From positions 680,699 to 744,698 of the forward strand of contig NZ_KN196470.1 in the NCBI RefSeq assembly GCF_000761445.1: DNA of 64,000 nt. The letters are read 5' to 3'. The notes beneath the pieces were generated by a model. That model had not been told where the DNA came from. It worked only from the letters and a program-made list of their open reading frames with translations, and did no database searches. The position numbers were made by a program, and so were the translations under genes. Below, piece after piece: positions 57,756 to 64,000 of this stretch (position 1 is its first letter; each line of letters begins with the position of its first letter). This DNA is from Oleiagrimonas soli. Lineage in GTDB: Bacteria; Pseudomonadota; Gammaproteobacteria; Xanthomonadales; Rhodanobacteraceae.

Positions 57756-58229
57756 AACACATCATCTCCATATGGTGTCAACACGAACTTCGCGAGAATG
57801 CAGTAGATTGCTGGCGCAACCCTTCGCTGGGTTTTGCCTAGGGTGCCGGGGCGCTATTGATCACCGAGCTAAAAAATAATAGCACCAGGTATTTTGCATA
57901 TTTGTGAAAGGCGTCACTCGATTTGGCGTATTGAATGCTTGAGTAAGGCGGCATGGTGTCGCTTTATTCATGGCCGAGACGTCGTGAAAATTCATGCGCT
58001 CATGCGGATACCGTTGACTGATGTTTGCCGGCGAGGCCAGCTCTTTGGCGATTTTTTCGGATGTTTCGTGTGCGAAGTGCGTCGCTCTGGTTCGTTCGTC
58101 GTCGACCACGCGTTGCACGCAGGCTTGGCGCGTGCGCGCTGCTCTTTGCAGGCGGGACATGGGCGTTTGATGGCGCGATACCTTGCAGGGATGTGCATAG
58201 CGTTCGCCGTTCGATGCCAACGCGCAGGC
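57756..58229. other. AT-rich region upstream of the NRPS operon
   Basis: About 470 bases without a convincing gene, flanked by mbtH and the MFS terminator. Around 57865-57920 it is clearly more AT-rich than anything nearby (AAAAAATAATAG, TTTTGCATATTTG). It must carry the NRPS operon promoter on minus. A TTGACA at 57776-57781 on minus lacks a matching -10 at normal spacing. Short frames on both strands do not look like protein. Confidence 0.4.
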
Positions 58230-58262
58230 AAAAAAGAACGGCCGGCATGATGCCGGCCGTTC
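58230..58262 (-). terminator. Rho-independent terminator of the MFS transporter
   Basis: 12-bp perfect stem (GAACGGCCGGCA and its complement) with a 3-base loop, followed on minus by six T (58230-58235). It lies 24 bp after the transporter stop and insulates it from the NRPS region. Confidence 0.92.
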
Positions 58263-58286
58263 ATGTAGGCAAGGAAGGTTCCGGAC

Positions 58287-59651
58287 TCAGGACGCCGGCG
58301 TTTCCTGTTCCTGCGGCCAGTCGTTGGGCAGGCCGCCCGCGCGGCTGATCCACAGCGCGCCGAGGGTGCCGATGGCGCCCGACAGCAGGTACAGGCCGAC
58401 GTAGCCCACGCCCAGGTACACCGACAGCGACAATGCCACCAGTGGCGCGAAGCCGGCGCCGATCAGCCAGCCGAGGTCGGAGGTGATGAGCGCGCCGGTG
58501 TAGCGGAAATAGGTGCGGAAGCTCGAATTCACCGCGCCGGCCGCCTGCGCGTGTGAGAAGCCCAGCAGACCGAAGCCGAGGATGATGAACAGATAGCCTT
58601 CGGTGGTGCCGCCGTTGAGCATCACCGGCGTCCAGCCGCTGTAGATCGCGATCAGCACGCCGAACACGGCCAGCGTCATGCGTCGGCCGAAGCGGTCGGC
58701 GATGCGGCCGGAGATGAACATGCAGGGGATGGCCACGGCGGCGCCGATCAACTGCACGATCAGGAAGGTGGCGACGGACTGCTTGGTGAACAGCAGCGCC
58801 CACGACAGCGCGAAGATGGTCACCAGATGGAACAGCGCGTAGCTGGCCAGCGGCGCGAAGGCGCCCAGCGCGATGGCGCGGCCTTGCGAGCGCACCAGCT
58901 CGCCGACCGGCGAGGGTTCCAGGTCGCGCAGCTTCAGCAGCGTCGCGTATTCCGGCGTGACCACCAGACGTAGGCGTGCGAACAGAGCCACGACGTTGAT
59001 CGCGAAGGCCACGAAGAACGGATAGCGCCAGCCCCAGTTGAAGAATTCGTCCTGGGTCAGGTTCAGCAGCAGGTAGGCGAACAGGGCGGCCACCAGGATG
59101 AAGCCGATCGGCGCGCCGAGCTGTGGAATGGAGGCATACCAGCCACGACGCTGGCGCGGCGCGTTCAGCGCCAGCAGCGAGGCCAGGCCGTCCCAGCTGC
59201 CGCCGATGGCGAAGCCCTGGCCGAAGCGCAACACCGCCAGCGCGATGATGGCCCAGGTGCCGAGTGCGTCGTAGCCGGGCAGAAAGGCGATGCCGGCGGT
59301 GGTCGTGCCGAGCAGGAACAGCGCGGTGGTCAGCTTCGCGCCGCGACCGAATTCGCGGTGCAGCAGCAGAAAGAACAGCGAGCCCAGCGGGCGTCCGATG
59401 AACGCCAGCGCGAAGATCGCGAACGAATAGAAAATGCCGTCCAGTTCGCTGGCGAACGGGAAGAACACTTTCGGGAAGACCAGCACGCAGGCCAGGCCGA
59501 AGACGAAGAAATCGAAGAACTCGGAGATACGCCCGATGACCACGCCGATGGAAATTTCACCGGGCGTGACATGCGAGGAATGAGCGTGCGCCGCGTCTTC
59601 GCGGGGCGGAGCGGTCGGCTGACCGGCGGTCGGGACGTGAGGGGTCGACAT
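58287..59651 (-). CDS. MFS transporter, metabolite:H+ symporter (MHS) type
   Basis: 454 residues from ATG 59651, twelve expected helices. It resembles the ProP/ShiA/KgtP group: GRISEFFDFFVFGLA in helix 1, ALAFIGRPLGSLFFLLLHREFGRGAKL (the loop-2 motif region), RFGQGFAIGGSWDGLASLLA and SGRIADRFGRRMTLA in loop 8-9. The N-terminal His-rich tail (HAHSSH) is short. Substrate unknown; family members take up organic acids or osmolytes. It is separated from the NRPS operon by a terminator, so a role as exporter of the peptide is not favoured. Confidence 0.88.
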   Translation of the reverse strand: MSTPHVPTAGQPTAPPREDAAHAHSSHVTPGEISIGVVIGRISEFFDFFVFGLACVLVFPKVFFPFASELDGIFYSFAIFALAFIGRPLGSLFFLLLHREFGRGAKLTTALFLLGTTTAGIAFLPGYDALGTWAIIALAVLRFGQGFAIGGSWDGLASLLALNAPRQRRGWYASIPQLGAPIGFILVAALFAYLLLNLTQDEFFNWGWRYPFFVAFAINVVALFARLRLVVTPEYATLLKLRDLEPSPVGELVRSQGRAIALGAFAPLASYALFHLVTIFALSWALLFTKQSVATFLIVQLIGAAVAIPCMFISGRIADRFGRRMTLAVFGVLIAIYSGWTPVMLNGGTTEGYLFIILGFGLLGFSHAQAAGAVNSSFRTYFRYTGALITSDLGWLIGAGFAPLVALSLSVYLGVGYVGLYLLSGAIGTLGALWISRAGGLPNDWPQEQETPAS

Positions 59652-59783
59652 GGTGTTTCCGTGGGTCGTTTGCGGGCTATGGGCCGGCGTGAACATGCAG
59701 AAGGGCGCGGCGGGAGGGCGATACGGGGAGCCTCGACGCGCTTGCTCTACAAGTATGCACCCGTCCGCGCGGATCGAACATGA

Positions 59784-59794
59784 GACAAATTGTC
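59784..59794. promoter_or_regulatory. Short palindrome in the MFS / cyoA divergent region
   Basis: GACAAATTGTC is a perfect 11-base palindrome in the 212-bp region between the divergent MFS and cyoA genes. It may be a regulator site; no family is suggested by it. A TATACT at 59851-59856 may be the cyoA -10, but no good -35 is in place. Confidence 0.25.
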
Positions 59795-59863
59795 CAATCG
59801 GCAAACACGCCCCGAGCGTTTACCATACGAAAGCTGTCCCCCTCCCCCCGTATACTAGTGCCC

Positions 59864-60850
59864 ATGTCCGTGAAACGACTGCGCGGCCTGTTGCTGCTTT
59901 TCCCGGCGCTAGCGCTGGGCGGCTGCCACTACGTGCTGCTTGACCCCTCCGGCGACGTCGCGCGCCAGCAAAGCGACCTGATGATCGCCTCGGCGGTCCT
60001 GATGTCCCTCATCATCGTGCCGGTGCTCATCGCCGTCGGCGTGATCGCCTGGCGCTACCGCGCTTCCAACAAGAAGGCCGTCTACGATGCCGAGTGGGAT
60101 CATTCCACCTATCTCGAGCTGATCGTGTGGGCGGCGCCGCTGCTGATCATCATCGCGCTGGGCGCGATGACCTGGATCGGCACGCACCAGCTCGACCCGT
60201 ACCGTCCGCTGACCCGCATTGCCGAAGGCCGCGCCGCCGACGTCAAGGGCCAGCCGTTGCAGGTCGAAGTGGTGTCGCTGAAGTGGAAGTGGCTGTTCTT
60301 CTACCCGCAGTACGGCATCGCCACGGTCAACGAGCTGGCAGCGCCGGTGGATCGGCCGATCCAGTTCAAGCTGACCTCCAGCGACATGATGGATTCGTTC
60401 TTCGTGCCGGCGCTGGCGGGACAGATCTACACCATGCCGGGCATGCAGACCGTGCTGCACGCGGTGATCAACAAGCCGGGCGATTTCGACGGCTTCTCCG
60501 CCAACTACAGCGGCCACGGCTTCACCGACATGCGCTTCCGTTTCCACGGTCTCAGCCCGCAGGCGTTCGAGCAGTGGGTCGCCAAGGTGCGCGCGGGCGG
60601 ACATGACCTGGACCGCACGGCCTACGACCAGCTGCATCAGCCCAGCCGCGACGAGCCCGTGCACTACTACGCGCACTACAGCGCCGGATTGTACGACCGC
60701 ATCCTCAATCGCTGCGTCGACCCCGGTCAGATGTGCATGAGCCAGATGATGGCGATCGACGCCCGCGCCGCCCAGGGCGCGCACGGCGAGATGCACATGC
60801 CGGCCGATGCTTCCTCGCAGGCGCCCGCGCACGACGCGGCGACGCACTGA
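59864..60850 (+). CDS. cyoA: Cytochrome bo-type ubiquinol oxidase, subunit II
   Basis: 328 residues from ATG 59864. Signal with lipobox-like FPALALGGC, two membrane helices (about 44-66 and 87-108), then a periplasmic cupredoxin domain (about 125-290). The binuclear copper A site is absent: [18 protein letters not shown] has no Cys pair where cytochrome c oxidases have one, so the donor is quinol. Met/His-rich C-terminal tail. First gene of cyoABCD; 23 bp before cyoB. Confidence 0.95.
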   Translation: MSVKRLRGLLLLFPALALGGCHYVLLDPSGDVARQQSDLMIASAVLMSLIIVPVLIAVGVIAWRYRASNKKAVYDAEWDHSTYLELIVWAAPLLIIIALGAMTWIGTHQLDPYRPLTRIAEGRAADVKGQPLQVEVVSLKWKWLFFYPQYGIATVNELAAPVDRPIQFKLTSSDMMDSFFVPALAGQIYTMPGMQTVLHAVINKPGDFDGFSANYSGHGFTDMRFRFHGLSPQAFEQWVAKVRAGGHDLDRTAYDQLHQPSRDEPVHYYAHYSAGLYDRILNRCVDPGQMCMSQMMAIDARAAQGAHGEMHMPADASSQAPAHDAATH

Positions 60851-60873
60851 ACCGCTTTTCCGAGATGCAAGCC

Positions 60874-62883
60874 ATGCCAAACCGTTCCGCATTCTGGAAT
60901 TTCCTGCTCGGCCGCCTGTCGATGGACGCGCTGCCGCTGCACAACACCATCGTCGTCGTCACCTTCATCGTGGTGGCGCTGGGTGGCGCCGCACTGCTGG
61001 GCGTCGTCACCTGGAAGCGCCAGTGGGGCTACCTGTGGACCGAGTGGTTCACCAGCATCGACCACAAGAAGCTCGGCATCATGTACATGATCCTGGCCAC
61101 GGTGATGCTGTTCCGCGGCTTCGCCGACGCCATCATGATGCGCGCGCAGCAGGCCATTGCCTTCGGCGACAACATGGGCTACCTGCCGCCGCATCACTAC
61201 GACCAGATCTTCACCGCGCACGGCGCGATCATGATCTTCTTCGTGGCGATGGCCTACATCGTCGGCCTGATGAACTACGTCATGCCGATGCAGATCGGTG
61301 CGCGCGACGTGGCGTTCCCGTTTCTCAACAATTTCAGTTTCTGGCTGACCGTGTCCGGCGTGCTGCTGTTCATGGTGTCGCTGTTCATCGGTGACTTCTC
61401 GCATGCCGGCTGGCTGGGGTATCCGCCCGTCTCGGAGCTGCACCAGAGTCCCGGGCCCGGCGTCGACTACTACATCTGGGGCCTGCAGCTATCGGGCCTG
61501 GGCACCTTGCTGACCGGCATCAACTTCGTCGTGACCATCCTCAAGATGCGCGCGCCGGGCATGTCGCTGATGAAGATGCCGATGTTCACCTGGACCACGC
61601 TGTGCACCAGCGGCCTGATCGTGGTGACGTTCCCGATCCTGACCGCCACGCTGCTGCTGCTGTCGCTGGACCGCTACATTGGCACGCACTTCTTCACGGC
61701 CGCGCTGGGCGGCAACGTGATGATGTACATCAACCTGATCTGGATCTGGGGCCACCCGGAGGTGTACATCCTGATCCTGCCGCTGTTCGGCGTGTTCTCC
61801 GAGATCGTCTCGACGTTCTCCGGCAAGCGCCTGTTCGGCTACTCGTCGATGGTCTACGCGACCGTTTCGATCATGATCCTGTCCTACCTGGTGTGGCTGC
61901 ACCACTTCTTCACCATGGGTTCGGGCGCGGACGTCAACTCGTTCTTCTCGTTGACGACAATGATGATCTCGATTCCCACCGGCGCGAAGATCTTCAACTG
62001 GCTGTTCACCATGTACCGCGGACGCGTGCGTTTCGACGTGCCGATGCTGTGGACGATGGGCTTTTTGTTCACCTTCACCATCGGCGGCATGACTGGCGTG
62101 ATGTTGTCGGTGGCGCCGGCCGACTTCCTGCTGCACAACAGCCTGTTCCTGATCGCGCACTTCCACAACGTGATCATCGGCGGCGTGGTGTTCGGCATCT
62201 TCGCCGGCATCAACTACTGGTTCCCGAAGGCGTTCGGCTTCCGCCTCGATCCGTTCTGGGGCAAGTGCAGCTTCTGGTTCTGGCAGATCGGCTTCTGGTT
62301 TGCCTTCGGTCCGCTGTACATCCTGGGCTTGATGGGCGTGACGCGTCGTCTCAGCCACTTCACCGATCCGAGCCTGCAGAAGTGGTTCATCATCGCCGCG
62401 TTCGGCGCGTTCCTGATCCTGCTCGGCATCCTGTCGTTCGTGATGCAGATCTACGTCAGCATCCGTCATCGCGAAAAGTACGCGGTGGGCCACGATCCGT
62501 GGGGCGGCCGCACGCTGGAATGGCAGACCTCGTCGCCGCCGCCGCCGTACAACTTCGCCTTCGTGCCGAAGGTGCACGAGCGCGATGCCTGGACGCACAT
62601 GAAGGAATCCGGCTACCAGCGTCCGCTGCAAGGCTTCAACGACATCCACATGCCCAAGAGCACCGCCACCGGCGTGGTCCTGTCGGCGCTGGGTTTCGTG
62701 TTCGGCTTCGCGATGGTCTGGTACATCTGGTGGCTGGCCGCGGTGTCCTTCGTGGCGCTGATCGCCTACGCCATCCATCACACATTCAATTACGACCGTG
62801 ACTATCACGTGTCTGCCGACGAAGTGAATCGATTCGAGCACGCCGGCAACTGGGCGACGGATCCACAGGAGGTGCGTGCATGA
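60874..62883 (+). CDS. cyoB: Cytochrome bo-type ubiquinol oxidase, subunit I
   Basis: 669 residues from ATG 60874 (60865 is possible). Haem-copper catalytic subunit and proton pump. Ligands and proton paths are visible: quinol-site [17 protein letters not shown], low-spin haem His in AHGAIMIFF, the His-Tyr pair in [14 protein letters not shown], copper B histidines in WLHHFFTMG and the haem histidines in [11 protein letters not shown]. Overlaps cyoC by 4 bp. Confidence 0.97.
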   Translation: MPNRSAFWNFLLGRLSMDALPLHNTIVVVTFIVVALGGAALLGVVTWKRQWGYLWTEWFTSIDHKKLGIMYMILATVMLFRGFADAIMMRAQQAIAFGDNMGYLPPHHYDQIFTAHGAIMIFFVAMAYIVGLMNYVMPMQIGARDVAFPFLNNFSFWLTVSGVLLFMVSLFIGDFSHAGWLGYPPVSELHQSPGPGVDYYIWGLQLSGLGTLLTGINFVVTILKMRAPGMSLMKMPMFTWTTLCTSGLIVVTFPILTATLLLLSLDRYIGTHFFTAALGGNVMMYINLIWIWGHPEVYILILPLFGVFSEIVSTFSGKRLFGYSSMVYATVSIMILSYLVWLHHFFTMGSGADVNSFFSLTTMMISIPTGAKIFNWLFTMYRGRVRFDVPMLWTMGFLFTFTIGGMTGVMLSVAPADFLLHNSLFLIAHFHNVIIGGVVFGIFAGINYWFPKAFGFRLDPFWGKCSFWFWQIGFWFAFGPLYILGLMGVTRRLSHFTDPSLQKWFIIAAFGAFLILLGILSFVMQIYVSIRHREKYAVGHDPWGGRTLEWQTSSPPPPYNFAFVPKVHERDAWTHMKESGYQRPLQGFNDIHMPKSTATGVVLSALGFVFGFAMVWYIWWLAAVSFVALIAYAIHHTFNYDRDYHVSADEVNRFEHAGNWATDPQEVRA

Positions 62884-63497
62884 ACGTCATCGCGACTGAA
62901 TCCACCGCGCAGGACTTCTACTGCCGCGAAGAGCCGCATGGGCACAACGGAACCCTGCTCGGGTTCTGGATCTACCTGATGAGCGACTGCTTCATCTTCG
63001 CGGCGCTCTTCGCGTGCAACGCGGTGCTCGGCACCAGCTACGCGGCCGGCCCGACCGGGGCCGACGTGTTCGATCTGACCGGGCTGGCCGTCAACACGGC
63101 GCTGCTGCTGGTTTCGTCGGTCACCTTCGGCTTCGCCATGCTGGAGATGACGCGCAAGCGCAAGCGCGCGATGCTGGGTTGGCTGGCCGTGTCCGGCTTG
63201 CTGGCGGCCGCCTTCGTCGGGCTGGAAATCCACGAGTTCGTGACCATGATCGCCGAGGGCGCGGGTCCGGACCGTAGCGCGTTCCTGTCCTCGTTCTTCA
63301 TTCTGGTGGGCACGCACGGCCTGCACGTGACCGTCGGCATCCTGTGGCTGATCGTGCTGATGGTGCAGCTCGGCAAGCACGGCCTGCACGAGGCCAACAT
63401 CCGCCGTCTGCAGTGCCTGAGCATGTTCTGGCATTTCCTCGATCTGATCTGGGTCGGCGTGTTCAGCTACGTCTACCTGGTGGGAGTGTTGCGATGA
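62880..63497 (+). CDS. cyoC: Cytochrome bo-type ubiquinol oxidase, subunit III
   Basis: 205 residues with five hydrophobic helices, the quinol-oxidase form of subunit [56 protein letters not shown] and [20 protein letters not shown] are family hallmarks. Coupled by 4-bp overlaps to cyoB and cyoD. Confidence 0.96.
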   Translation: MNVIATESTAQDFYCREEPHGHNGTLLGFWIYLMSDCFIFAALFACNAVLGTSYAAGPTGADVFDLTGLAVNTALLLVSSVTFGFAMLEMTRKRKRAMLGWLAVSGLLAAAFVGLEIHEFVTMIAEGAGPDRSAFLSSFFILVGTHGLHVTVGILWLIVLMVQLGKHGLHEANIRRLQCLSMFWHFLDLIWVGVFSYVYLVGVLR

Positions 63498-63880
63498 ATT
63501 CCCCGTCCACGACCGAACACGCGCATGACGACGCGATGCACGCGCATCACGGCAGCCTGCGCAGCTACCTGACCGGCTTCGTGCTGGCGGCGATCCTCAC
63601 CATCATTCCGTTCTGGCTGGTGATGGGGCACGTCATCGAGAGCCGTCAGGCCACGATCATCATCGTGCTGGCGCTGGCGGCGGTGCAGATCCTCGTGCAC
63701 ATGATCTTCTTCCTGCACCTGGACACGCGTTCGGAGAACGGCTGGAACATGCTGGCGCTGATCTTCACCGGCGTGCTGGTGGCGATCGTGCTCGGCGCGT
63801 CGATCTGGGTCATGTACAACGAAAACGCGAACATGATGCCGATGTCGCCGCAGTACATGCACCACAAGCAAGGCTCGTGA
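63494..63880 (+). CDS. cyoD: Cytochrome bo-type ubiquinol oxidase, subunit IV
   Basis: 128 residues from ATG 63494 with a His-rich N-terminus (TEHAHDDAMHAHHG) and three membrane helices. LRSYLTGFVLAAILTIIPFW and VQILVHMIFFLHLD are typical of CyoD, an assembly subunit. Overlaps cyoC before and the SURF1 start after. Confidence 0.94.
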   Translation: MNSPSTTEHAHDDAMHAHHGSLRSYLTGFVLAAILTIIPFWLVMGHVIESRQATIIIVLALAAVQILVHMIFFLHLDTRSENGWNMLALIFTGVLVAIVLGASIWVMYNENANMMPMSPQYMHHKQGS

Positions 63881-64000
63881 CCTCGGCGCCGCCCAACGTT
63901 CCGTCTTCGCAGGGAACGCGGCGCGGCGCCTTCAAGCGCACGGCCTTCGCCACGTTCGCGTTGGCGGCCTTCGTCGGTTTCATCCTGCTGGGCAACTGGC
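63877..64000 (+). CDS. SURF1-family oxidase assembly protein, N-terminal fragment (cut by window edge)
   Basis: Starts at GTG 63877, overlapping the cyoD stop as GTGA. The 41 visible residues are a basic N-terminus (SSQGTRRGAFKRT) and one membrane helix ending FVGFILLGNW, the SURF1 signature LGxW at the helix exit. SURF1 proteins help insert haem into haem-copper oxidases. No protohaem farnesyltransferase gene (cyoE) follows cyoD directly here. Confidence 0.75.
   Translation, partial: MTSAPPNVPSSQGTRRGAFKRTAFATFALAAFVGFILLGNW

Noticed and set aside
57776-57781. TTGACA on minus upstream of mbtH as the NRPS promoter -35
   Set aside because: The sequence 16-18 bp downstream (GTTGTG) does not resemble a -10 element and overlaps the mbtH start codon.
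57861-58220. 119-codon open frame on minus upstream of mbtH
   Set aside because: No ribosome-binding site, no family pattern, and composition typical of non-coding DNA; the region is better read as control DNA.
58287-59651. MFS transporter as exporter of the NRPS product
   Set aside because: It belongs to the metabolite:H+ symporter (uptake) group and is separated from the cluster by a strong terminator and about 500 bp.

Overview
The window reads as a stretch of chromosome from a GC-rich gammaproteobacterium, most likely of the Xanthomonadales (Rhodanobacteraceae-like). That placement is inferred from gene content, not from a database match: a branched-type 2-oxoacid dehydrogenase E1-alpha/E1-beta/E2 set, kynA, a homogentisate pathway with a divergent MarR regulator, a class I fructose-bisphosphate aldolase, a BigR-type ArsR regulator with sulfide:quinone reductase, a rfbBACD operon, and a cyoABCD operon followed by a SURF1 gene. 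No tRNA, rRNA, CRISPR array, integrase or transposase was recognised.

Layout. 1-2.7 kb (minus): E2 (cut by the window edge), E1-beta and E1-alpha. 3.1-11.2 kb: amino-acid use: tryptophan 2,3-dioxygenase, an odd POT-family transporter, a secreted aspartyl-protease-like protein, then MarR and 4-hydroxyphenylpyruvate dioxygenase (divergent), homogentisate dioxygenase and fumarylacetoacetase. The matching maleylacetoacetate isomerase lies far away at 37.9 kb. 11.2-15.6 kb: hemN with an FNR-type box, tpx, an LCAT-like hydrolase, gap. 15.7-23.1 kb: a sulfide/persulfide block: DUF442 protein and BigR-like repressor on minus; SQR, small membrane protein, RND adaptor, RND pump and OsmC protein on plus. 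23.2-27.2 kb: S1/P1 nuclease, pyruvate kinase, a TonB-C-like secreted protein, aldolase. 27.3-30.5 kb (minus): a tandem array of four small outer-membrane barrels. 30.8-37.7 kb: transketolase, dTDP-L-rhamnose operon (minus), phosphoglycerate kinase (minus). 37.9-45.4 kb: maiA, pilU, a DUF4398 lipoprotein plus OmpA-like pair, a DUF465 protein, cystathionine beta-synthase and glmS.

45.6-57.8 kb (minus) is the accessory highlight: a compact nonribosomal peptide synthetase operon directly downstream of glmS. Its order of transcription is an MbtH-like protein, a starter NRPS (A with an inserted methyltransferase, then T), a second NRPS (C-A-T-C-A-T-TE), and a metallo-beta-lactamase-fold protein whose metal ligands fit CmlA-type diiron beta-hydroxylases. 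The architecture predicts a tripeptide with an N-methylated proline- or pipecolate-like first residue, a branched aliphatic second residue and a (probably aromatic) third residue, one residue being beta-hydroxylated. 58.2-64 kb: an MHS-family MFS transporter (minus) and, divergently, cyoABCD and the start of a SURF1 gene.

Many genes are translationally coupled by 4-bp stop/start overlaps (rfbB-A-C-D, RND adaptor-pump-OsmC, the NRPS genes, cyoB-C-D-SURF1). Non-ATG starts are frequent: GTG for E1-alpha, pgk, mbtH and SURF1; TTG for rfbC and one outer-membrane protein.
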